From Oscillibacter sp. UBA6647 (lineage in GTDB: Bacteria > Bacillota > Clostridia > Oscillospirales > Oscillospiraceae): a stretch of DNA of 12,111 nt. The notes below the pieces were generated by a model that saw only the letters and a list, made by a program, of their open reading frames with translations, did not search any database and was not told where the DNA came from. Shown here piece by piece: positions 1-4,310 of the stretch. The translations under genes were made by a program, and so were the position numbers. The DNA lies in the NCBI GenBank assembly GCA_002455655.1, contig DKLF01000059.1:1-12111 (forward strand). Direction: 5' to 3'. Every line of letters begins with the position of its first letter. Within the stretch, counting starts at the first letter, position 1.

Positions 1-2
1 TT

Positions 3-278
3 GGCTCCATTACAGACGGGTTCCTTGAAGTCGTGAAAGCATTCTTAGGGAAGCTGCTGGATAGCTTAACTTCCCTTGTCGATATGATTAACAGCAAAAT
101 CGGCAATATTGTGGAATCCATTCTTGCCCTGTTTGATTATTTTCCCTCGCTGTTCTCCGGGTTCACCGGATTTCTCGCCGCCGTGTTTCCGTTTCTCCCG
201 CAGGAGTTTTTTGACATTTTGATTTTAGGGGCGGCGCTGGCTGCTGTGCTTCTGATTTTGAAAGTGCTGAGAAAGTAG
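3..278 (+). CDS. Membrane-anchored phage protein, C-terminal part (cut by window start)
   Basis: The reading frame is open from the first base of the window, so this is the C-terminal 91 residues of a longer protein; the GTG at 33 is in frame but need not be the start. The visible part has an amphipathic, Leu/Ile-rich region and ends in a strong membrane span of about 20 residues followed by the basic tail KVLRK. A C-terminal anchor of this kind is usual in inovirus minor coat or adsorption proteins (pIII-like), which stay in the cytoplasmic membrane until virion assembly. That role is inferred from position and topology only, because no adsorption domain is visible. The next gene starts 6 bp downstream, so the two are almost certainly co-transcribed. 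Confidence 0.6.
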   Translation, partial: GSITDGFLEVVKAFLGKLLDSLTSLVDMINSKIGNIVESILALFDYFPSLFSGFTGFLAAVFPFLPQEFFDILILGAALAAVLLILKVLRK

Positions 279-284
279 GCGCAT

Positions 285-443
285 ATGGAATATATCGGGA
301 CGCTTTTTGAGCTTACCAAAAATCTGATGGATACCCAGTTGACGCTGTACGGCTTTACATTTTCCTACTGGCAAATTTTCATTTGGACAATGATTGCGGG
401 TTTGATTCTCTGGTTTTTAGGAAAGGTGTTTTTGAATGATTGA
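285..443 (+). CDS. 52-residue single-span membrane protein, probable virion or assembly protein
   Basis: A short gene starting at ATG 285 and ending in TGA at 441-443, 8 bp inside the next gene. The protein (MEYIGTLFELTKNLM...) has a polar 30-residue N-terminal half and one membrane span at about residues 30-49, rich in Trp, Ile and Leu, ending GKVFLND. The ribosome site is weak (AGAAAG about 10 bp upstream), so translation may depend on coupling to the gene before it. I do not recognise the family. Size, single span and place between other mini membrane genes and the Zot-like ATPase suggest a minor coat or assembly protein of a filamentous phage. It is easily missed because of its length. 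Confidence 0.55.
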   Translation: MEYIGTLFELTKNLMDTQLTLYGFTFSYWQIFIWTMIAGLILWFLGKVFLND

Positions 444-669
444 TACTGATGTTGGTGCAGCCGGTTCCGAGGTTTTCAGCGTTGAGCCTTCCGACACGGA
501 AGCATCCGGTTCCGGGACTGTTGAAACCGTTCTTGTCTCTGTTGAGGAATCCCGCCCGTTCCTGACAACTGATTTTTCAGATTACACGGTAACGGAGGGG
601 CTTTTGCTCCTGATTTTTGTAATGCTGTTGCTAAAGTTCTTTTTGGACCTGATTCGGAGGTGGTTTTAA
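436..669 (+). CDS. 77-residue membrane protein with acidic N-terminus, candidate coat protein
   Basis: ATG at 436 with a good ribosome site (AGGAAAGG) about 9 bp upstream; the start overlaps the end of the previous gene by 8 bp. Residues 1-53 hold about twelve Asp/Glu and a single Arg. Residues 54-70 form a membrane span (LLLLIFVMLLLKFFL region) and the tail is basic and aromatic (DLIRRWF). Acidic outside, one span, basic inside is the charge layout of filamentous-phage coat proteins such as pVIII, where the basic end contacts the DNA. No sequence family is recognised, and the protein is longer than a typical mature pVIII. The stop codon TAA shares its last base with the next ATG. Confidence 0.6.
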   Translation: MIDTDVGAAGSEVFSVEPSDTEASGSGTVETVLVSVEESRPFLTTDFSDYTVTEGLLLLIFVMLLLKFFLDLIRRWF

Positions 670-851
670 TGGTTCAGATTGTGACGGACTTTTTTGGACT
701 GTCCGGGTTGGATATGGTTCCCCCGCAAAACCTTGCGGAACTGATTCCCTATCTGCTGCAATTTATCGTGGCGGTGGTTTTGGTTTTGGCGGTGTTTAAG
801 GTCATTTCTGCCATTGTCCAAATCTTCTGTGACTGGCGGTGGTTTAAGTGA
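669..851 (+). CDS. 60-residue single-span membrane protein, candidate coat protein
   Basis: The start is taken as ATG 669, which overlaps the preceding TAA by one base and has GGAGG 8 bp upstream, the best ribosome site in this cluster; a GTG at 660 is in frame but would sit inside that site. The protein has a polar N-terminus of about 26 residues with Asp and Pro-Pro, one span at about residues 27-43 (LIPYLLQFIVAVVLVLAVF), and a short tail with aromatic and basic residues (CDWRWFK). Size and strong translation signal make it another candidate for the major coat protein. The TGA stop overlaps the GTG start of the ATPase gene (GTGA at 848-851), which indicates translational coupling. Confidence 0.6.
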   Translation: MVQIVTDFFGLSGLDMVPPQNLAELIPYLLQFIVAVVLVLAVFKVISAIVQIFCDWRWFK

Positions 852-1750
852 TTTTTATTGCGGCTGTGATTGCCGTTCTCATTTTAGCCGCTTTCCCAAA
901 AGTCCGCTGTGTTGCGTTCCATCCGGTAGCATCCGTTTATTACGGTGTGAAGGACCTGTATTTCTATTTCAAGCTGAACATGAAAAACCTTTGCCCTACC
1001 GGGTCGCTGGTTGCCTATGTGGGGCTGTTTGGAAAAGGAAAGACCCTTTCTGCCGTTCATCAGGTGGTTTCCGCATACCGCCACTATGACGGCCTGCCGG
1101 TGTGGTGTTCCCGCCGTCATAAGATGGTGACACAGCGTATTAAAATCATCTCCAATGTCTCGCTGTCCGTTCCGTATGAAAGCTTTGTTTCGCTGGAACA
1201 GATTGTGCTTGATGCGGAGCGGAAGTCCGAATATGACGATGCAAACGGGACATTGACGGTCACGCTTGTTTTGGGGGATGAGTTCAGCGTTCAGCTAAAC
1301 AGCCGTAACTTTAAGAAAAACATTGACCCGCTCTTTCTGAATACGCTGCTGACCTGTCGTCATTATCATATCTCCCTGTTCTACACGGCCCAGCGATTCA
1401 TGCAGGTTGATGCGCTTCTCCGACAGGTGACAAGCTATGTCGTGGATTGTGATAAGACTTGGCGCATTCAGGGAAATAACGAATATGACGCTTGGGAGAT
1501 GGAAAACGCCGCAAACGCAACATTGCTTACCCCGCTTCGGCGGCATGCATGGTTTGTCCGTGACCGGGATTATGAAGCGTATGATACATTGGCCTGTGTG
1601 GGAAATCTGAAAAAGGATATGCAGGACGGCAATATGATGTCGGAAACAGAAATTCTTGCGTTGCAGCAGAATCAAAATCAGACAAATATGGACGGCGTTG
1701 TAAAGCCTTCCCGGCGCTGGCAGAAAAGCCGAAAGAAAAAAACCTTTTAG
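848..1750 (+). CDS. Zot/pI-like phage assembly ATPase (300 aa)
   Basis: Inovirus pI/Zot proteins are membrane P-loop ATPases that drive extrusion of the phage filament through the cell envelope. Here a Walker A motif GLFGKGKT lies at residues 59-66 and a hydrophobic strand ending in Asp-Glu (LVLGDEF, D144-E145) fits Walker B. The later stretch around residues 171-183 (RHYHISLFYTAQR) matches the sensor-type strand of the Zot fold. A single membrane span is at residues 2-16, before the ATPase domain, and the C-terminus is strongly basic (KSRKKKTF) with no second span. Phage f1 pI instead has its span after the ATPase domain. The GTG start is supported by the 4-bp overlap with the preceding gene; only a weak GGTGG ribosome site is present, so coupling is likely. 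Length is slightly below f1 pI (about 350 residues). Confidence 0.88.
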   Translation: MIFIAAVIAVLILAAFPKVRCVAFHPVASVYYGVKDLYFYFKLNMKNLCPTGSLVAYVGLFGKGKTLSAVHQVVSAYRHYDGLPVWCSRRHKMVTQRIKIISNVSLSVPYESFVSLEQIVLDAERKSEYDDANGTLTVTLVLGDEFSVQLNSRNFKKNIDPLFLNTLLTCRHYHISLFYTAQRFMQVDALLRQVTSYVVDCDKTWRIQGNNEYDAWEMENAANATLLTPLRRHAWFVRDRDYEAYDTLACVGNLKKDMQDGNMMSETEILALQQNQNQTNMDGVVKPSRRWQKSRKKKTF

Positions 1751-1756
1751 GAAAGT

Positions 1757-1796
1757 GGGGTCCCCGCGCTCCGGCTCGTCCGGAGCGGGGACCCCC
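1757..1796. other. Long GC-rich hairpin after the ATPase gene (terminator or packaging signal)
   Basis: The left arm 1757-1774 and right arm 1780-1795 pair over 16 bp, starting GGGGTCCCCGC, with a 2-nt GC bulge and a 5-nt loop (CTCGT). It begins 6 bp after the stop of the Zot-like gene. There is no T run on the + strand side, so it is not a standard intrinsic terminator. It may stop convergent transcription between the structural genes and the transposase, or act as a structured packaging signal, which filamentous phages need on the viral strand. Confidence 0.55.
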
Positions 1797-1806
1797 GCCC
1801 TGTTTG

Positions 1807-1858
1807 GTAACACAAATTTTTAACCTGGGCAATCGCAGCTGAAGCTAAAATGTGTTAC
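1807..1858. repeat. Unit A of the GTAACAC...GTGTTAC repeat (52 bp)
   Basis: The unit starts GTAACACAAA and ends TGTGTTAC, so its two ends are inverted copies of each other. It contains ATCGCAGCTG at 1832-1841, which recurs in unit B at 2948-2957. The right end supplies the last valine codon and TAA stop of the transposase gene (GTG TAA CAC on the - strand). It lies between the phage structural module and the transposase. Confidence 0.75.
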
Positions 1859-2859
1859 ACGGCAATCTCCATAGCAAATTCATTCGGGCTGAACCAGCCC
1901 AGAGACTTCCGGGGATAGTCGTTCATCCACTCCTGACAGGCTGTAATTTCCCGTTTGCTCACCTTGTTAAAATCCGTTCCTTTGGGGAACCATCGGCGAA
2001 TCATACGATTATGATTCTCGTTGGTTCCCTTTTCCCATGCCGCATAGCTGTGGCAATAGAAAATTGGGCATCTGGCTACGGCTCGTAACTCTGCATATTG
2101 GAGAAACTCGGAGCCGTTGTCCGTTGTAATGCTCTTAAACTTTACACCGCTCTTTCTAATACGCCTTAGCGCTTCTCGCACCGTTTCCGCTTTCTTGTTT
2201 TCAAGCTTTCGGATAATCTCAAATTTCCCGGTGCGTTCTGTCAGGGTCAGCACCGCGCCTTTCCCGCTGGTGCAGGAAACAACCAAATCCATTTCCCAAT
2301 GCCCCGGTTCTTCCCGGCTGTTGATGTAGTTCGGGCGTGTGGTGATGCTAGGTAAATCCGGGTGGGCAATCCTCCGCACAGGCCGATACCCATGCTTCTT
2401 TCGCTTGGACTTTTCAATTAAGTCTTTGTTGCGCAGGTGGAGAAATACGCCCTTTGAAATGTAGCTGTATAGGGTAGTCACACAAATGCCGGTCTGGTAG
2501 CCCTGTTTCCGGGCCTGTGCCAGAGCCGCCGCAGGAGAGTAACGCTTTCGCTTGTCACCGCCGCCCAGCATGAGCCGCTCTAAATAATCCGCATAGGCAC
2601 GGTCATGGCCGATTTTCAATGGCCTGCCCTTGGCTGTTTGGGCGTATTTGTGCCGTTGTTCCGCTTTGTGGGCAGAGTAGCGGCGCTCGTCGTAAAAGTC
2701 GCAGGTATGCGTATATTCCCCGGTTTTAAGCTCGTTGTAAATCGTCTGGCGGCAAAAGCCCAATTGCCGGGCAATCTCTGCAACCGGAATGCGATTGCGG
2801 CGCATGGCTTCTAACTGCTGTCGCTCATCGTGGGTCATGTAGTGCTGTTTTTTCATCAT
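1855..2859 (-). CDS. IS30-family DDE transposase
   Basis: IS30-family enzymes cut and join element ends through circular or joined-end intermediates and prefer palindromic or end-like targets. The protein has an N-terminal helix-turn-helix (about residues 17-45, IPVAEIARQLGFCRQTIYNEL). The catalytic core is HWEMDLV with D191, TTDNGSEF with D247, and GTNENHNRMIRRWFPKGTDF with E281. The second Asp and the Glu are separated by 33 residues, as in IS30 (DD33E). The C-terminal YPRKSLGWFSPNEF block is also typical. The start is taken at ATG 2859 (334 aa) because GGAGG lies 5 bp upstream; a second ATG at 2856 is equally possible, while the GTG at 2871 lies upstream of this ribosome site. It is intact, and all catalytic residues are present. 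It could be the phage's own integration/excision enzyme or an inserted IS; the repeat units on both sides make the first attractive. Confidence 0.93.
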   Translation of the reverse strand: MMKKQHYMTHDERQQLEAMRRNRIPVAEIARQLGFCRQTIYNELKTGEYTHTCDFYDERRYSAHKAEQRHKYAQTAKGRPLKIGHDRAYADYLERLMLGGGDKRKRYSPAAALAQARKQGYQTGICVTTLYSYISKGVFLHLRNKDLIEKSKRKKHGYRPVRRIAHPDLPSITTRPNYINSREEPGHWEMDLVVSCTSGKGAVLTLTERTGKFEIIRKLENKKAETVREALRRIRKSGVKFKSITTDNGSEFLQYAELRAVARCPIFYCHSYAAWEKGTNENHNRMIRRWFPKGTDFNKVSKREITACQEWMNDYPRKSLGWFSPNEFAMEIAV

Positions 2860-2905
2860 GCGTTCCTCCACTCAAAGTGAATTTAAAACGTGATATAAAA
2901 CAGTA

Positions 2906-2930
2906 CCGCCCACGGCTATCCCGTGGGCGG
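2906..2930 (-). terminator. Perfect 10-bp hairpin between the small-gene operon and the transposase
   Basis: CCGCCCACGG at 2906-2915 pairs exactly with 2921-2930 around a 5-nt loop. On the - strand it is followed by TACTGTTTTA, a short T-rich stretch. It lies downstream of the small-gene operon and just upstream of the transposase gene, so it probably limits read-through into the transposase. Protection of transposase genes from outside transcription by such hairpins is common in insertion sequences. Confidence 0.55.
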
Positions 2931-2937
2931 CTTCTCT

Positions 2938-2990
2938 GTAACACAATATCGCAGCTGCGCCAGCCGGCCGGCGCGGGTGGTTTGTGTTAC
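2938..2990. repeat. Unit B of the GTAACAC...GTGTTAC repeat (53 bp)
   Basis: It begins GTAACACAATATCGCAGCTG and ends TTTGTGTTAC. The first half resembles unit C (GTAACACA followed by T-x-TC-x-C), and the inner CGCAGCTG is shared with unit A. The centre is very GC-rich (CCGGCCGG). As with unit A, its right end provides the final GTG and TAA of a - strand gene, here the 106-residue protein. It lies at the transposase gene's upstream side, so units A and B bracket the transposase. Confidence 0.75.
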
Positions 2991-3307
2991 ACTTCCGTTT
3001 CCGCGATTTTCTTTGCCCTTCGCTCCACAAGTTCAAAATATCTCTTTGCACTCTGCAAATCTCGCTCCAACTGCCTTAATTCCTCCGTGGCCCGTTGTAG
3101 GTTGTATAGCCGGTCCCGCTCCCGCTTGATGTCTGCTTCAATGCACTGCAAATCCTTTTTACGGCTTTCCAGTTTGTAGAAGCAGAAAAGCACAAGGCTT
3201 TCAAATTTCTCATTCAGGCTGTTTCCCTCCTGCGCTTCCAGAATGGCGGCGATTTCATCCGAATAACGGAAGCTGCGGAGGTTGCTTTTAGGGCTGTGTC
3301 CTCTCAT
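2987..3307 (-). CDS. Small protein with ribbon-helix-helix-like N-terminus and coiled coil (106 aa)
   Basis: ATG at 3307 is preceded by AAAGGAG 8 bp upstream. Residues 9-43 (NLRSFRYSDEIAAILEAQ... then GNSLNEKFESLVLFCF) read as a beta strand followed by two helices, the layout of ribbon-helix-helix (CopG/Arc/MobC-like) DNA-binding proteins. Residues 46-102 are a continuous charged heptad-type helix (KDLQCIEADIKRERDRL... and LERDLQSAKRYFELVERRA), almost certainly a coiled coil. A role as repressor, relaxosome-like accessory factor or origin-binding protein would fit; none is proven. The stop codon lies inside repeat unit B. It is the last gene of the - strand small-gene group and is separated from the 66-residue gene by about 100 bp containing hairpins. 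Confidence 0.7.
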   Translation of the reverse strand: MRGHSPKSNLRSFRYSDEIAAILEAQEGNSLNEKFESLVLFCFYKLESRKKDLQCIEADIKRERDRLYNLQRATEELRQLERDLQSAKRYFELVERRAKKIAETEV

Positions 3308-3372
3308 GGTTTCGTCTCCTTTTACGACGTTTTGTGGGCTTCAATGCCCCTGTATGCCCCGATATCTTGGGG

Positions 3373-3402
3373 CCTGTCTTTTTTCCCACGGAAAAAAACA
3401 GG
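3373..3402 (-). terminator. A/T-rich hairpin between two small phage genes
   Basis: CCTGTCTTTTTTCC (3373-3386) pairs with GGAAAAAAACAGG (3390-3402) with one mismatch or bulge and a 3-nt loop. A second small stem, GCCCC...GGGGC, lies directly beside it at about 3356-3373. It begins 8 bp downstream of the stop of the 66-residue gene on the - strand. It probably terminates or attenuates transcription before the 106-residue gene, or stabilises the upstream message. Confidence 0.4.
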
Positions 3403-3409
3403 ATAAAAA

Positions 3410-3610
3410 CTAGCATTCCGCCCGGTATCCGTTCCGTTTTAGGTATGCTTCCGCCTGATGCTCCTGTGAAAAGGTGCGGCTTTGCCGCTTCTGTCTGTCC
3501 CGCCCGGTGATGGGCTGACCGTCCGCAGATAAAATTACGTACCGCAGGTTTCCGTGCTTTTCTACGGGGTTGAAATAGACCGCTTGCCCGATTTCGTTAA
3601 TCATCTTCAT
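3410..3610 (-). CDS. Unknown small phage protein (66 aa)
   Basis: The ATG at 3610 overlaps the TGA of the 53-residue gene in an ATGA, so the two are translationally coupled and real despite their size. The protein begins MKMINEIGQAVYFNPVEKHG, has a probable beta hairpin (NLRYVILSADGQPI), a very basic middle (GRDRQKRQSRTFSQ) and a short helix (HQAEAYLKRNGYRAEC). The basic character would suit nucleic-acid binding, but I do not recognise a family and assign no function. There is a second in-frame Met at residue 3. Confidence 0.55.
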   Translation of the reverse strand: MKMINEIGQAVYFNPVEKHGNLRYVILSADGQPITGRDRQKRQSRTFSQEHQAEAYLKRNGYRAEC

Positions 3611-3768
3611 AGCTGCACCTGCCGTTCCGATTCCAGCAGCTTTGTGTAGATTCTTTTTCTCAAAAGAGTATCGGGGTCAAGCGTGGATTTATCTTCAAGG
3701 TCCCATGCAAGTAGGCGTTTTAGGCTGGTTTCCTCTTTATCCGTAAGTGTAATTGTATAAGTAGTCAT
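3607..3768 (-). CDS. Small acidic/basic protein, possible ribbon-helix-helix fold (53 aa)
   Basis: The start is taken at ATG 3768 because GGGAGGAACG lies 6-7 bp upstream; a longer frame reaching 3849 would run through a hairpin and into the large inverted repeat. The product starts MTTYTITLTDKEETSLKRLL. A short strand (TYTITLT) followed by two helices (about residues 10-22 and 32-48) is compatible with a small ribbon-helix-helix regulator. The GGAGGAACG ribosome site is identical over 9 bp to that of the transposase gene, which hints that both belong to the same element. It lies closest to the structured non-coding region, where a replication or copy-control protein might be expected; this is inference. 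Confidence 0.55.
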   Translation of the reverse strand: MTTYTITLTDKEETSLKRLLAWDLEDKSTLDPDTLLRKRIYTKLLESERQVQL

Positions 3769-3802
3769 AGTCCGTTCCTCCCAAAATAAAATATTGTGTC
3801 TG

Positions 3803-3829
3803 CAAAAGCAGGGCTTGCCGCTGCTTTTG
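3803..3829. other. Hairpin next to the large inverted repeat
   Basis: CAAAAGCAG (3803-3811) pairs exactly with CTGCTTTTG (3821-3829), and the loop contains a further GGC/GCC match. It lies between the 53-residue gene and the 29-nt inverted repeat. On the + strand it is followed by TTGG rather than a T run. It forms part of a cluster of stems in this non-coding block. Confidence 0.5.
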
Positions 3830-3841
3830 TTGGCCGCAGGC

Positions 3842-3945
3842 TTAACCAATTTCTATCTGGTGTCAAGGGGACCGTGGAATAATTCCAGTGCGCACACTGG
3901 TGTTATGCCGCGAAAGCCCCTTTACACCTGATTGATATTGGTTAA
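3842..3945. repeat. Large nested inverted repeat, candidate replication origin or packaging signal
   Basis: The left arm 3842-3870 and the right arm 3917-3945 (29 nt each) are inverted copies with 25 matches. The 46-nt interior holds a perfect odd palindrome TGGAATAATTCCA (3875-3887) and a 6-bp hairpin CCAGTG-CGCA-CACTGG (3885-3900), which overlap and so exclude each other. Just outside, TGTCC-CGCA-GGACA (3951-3964) forms another stem with the same CGCA loop. No protein is encoded here. Known from the family: filamentous phages carry plus- and minus-strand origins and the packaging signal as clustered hairpins in one intergenic region. The match in kind is good, but no nick-site consensus was identified. 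Confidence 0.5.
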
Positions 3946-4020
3946 CTTCCTGTCCCGCAGGACACATTATTCTCATCGTCTACGCCGCAGCGTTTCAGAC
4001 TTTCGGGAGGATAGAGCATT

Positions 4021-4073
4021 GTAACACACTCTCACCCGGCAGCCAGCGTCCACCGTCTGCCTATTCGTGTTAC
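4021..4073. repeat. Unit C of the GTAACAC...GTGTTAC repeat (53 bp), probable right edge of the element
   Basis: It starts GTAACACACTCTCAC and ends ATTCGTGTTAC, the same length and terminal heptamers as unit B, with 12 of the first 15 bases in common; the middle is different. The bidirectional terminator starts two bases after it, and everything beyond is of host type, so this is the most likely boundary of the prophage. About 75 bp of sequence (3946-4020) between the inverted repeat and this unit holds no gene. Confidence 0.65.
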
Positions 4074-4074
4074 A

Positions 4075-4106
4075 AAAAAGCAGCATCGGCTAAGATGCTG
4101 CTTTTT
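4075..4106. terminator. Bidirectional intrinsic terminator at the element/host border
   Basis: A 13-bp perfect stem (AAAAAGCAGCATC with GATGCTGCTTTTT) closes on a 6-nt loop GGCTAA. It has T5 on the + strand and, by symmetry, on the - strand. It insulates the phage element from the chemotaxis gene. The following 140 bp up to the promoter are A/T-rich and hold no gene; a CAAATGTC/GACATTTG inverted repeat (4127-4134, 4147-4154) is the only structure seen there. Confidence 0.8.
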
Positions 4107-4249
4107 CCATATTACCATTTTTCTGTCAAATGTCCATTTTCTTCTTGACATTTGCCCTTCTAAAATTCAGTGAAATAAAAAACACACAGCAGTAAAAAAC
4201 TTTTTATTTGAGGGAAGAAAAAAATTTATATGATTATGGAAAATTATTG

Positions 4250-4278
4250 TAGCTTTTGTCACCGAATGACGATATAAT
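4250..4278 (+). promoter_or_regulatory. Probable promoter of the chemotaxis receptor gene, SigD-like
   Basis: GACGATAT at 4268-4275 matches the flagellar/chemotaxis sigma (SigD) -10 element GCCGATAT in 7 of 8 positions. A weak TAGC stands where TAAA is expected, 14 bp upstream. A perfect sigma-A -10 TATAAT overlaps it at 4273-4278, but no good TTGACA lies at 16-18 bp. The SigD reading fits the gene's function; which sigma factor is used is not settled. Confidence 0.45.
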
Positions 4279-4310
4279 GAGTGCAGATTTGATAATGGGA
4301 GGGAAACTGC

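Larger units (their letters stand above)
1..4073. mobile_element. Right-hand part of an integrated filamentous-phage-like element (inovirus prophage)
   Basis: The block contains the combination that marks inoviruses: a run of very short single-membrane-span proteins immediately followed by a Zot/pI-like P-loop ATPase, with small DNA-binding-type genes and a transposase behind it. Four of the five structural genes overlap or nearly overlap. The right edge is placed at the end of the third GTAACAC/GTGTTAC unit. Beyond it come a bidirectional terminator and a chemotaxis gene of host type. The left edge, the adsorption protein (possibly the cut first gene) and the replication protein are outside the window. 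Known from the family: Spiroplasma SpV1-type filamentous phages encode IS30-family transposases, so a transposase inside such an element has precedent. Whether it is still active cannot be judged here. It could instead be a phage remnant invaded by an independent IS. Confidence 0.65.

Noticed and set aside
1295..1813. 172-codon - strand frame opposite the Zot-like gene
   Set aside because: It overlaps the conserved ATPase and the long hairpin, has no plausible ribosome site and does not resemble a protein family.
1807..4073. CRISPR-like array formed by the three 53-bp units
   Set aside because: The units are about 1.1 kb apart with genes between them and have differing interiors, so they are not direct repeats with spacers.
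4127..4154. CAAATGTC/GACATTTG inverted repeat upstream of the chemotaxis gene as an operator
   Set aside because: Only 8 bp with a 12-nt gap in A/T-rich sequence and more than 100 bp from the promoter; this can occur by chance.
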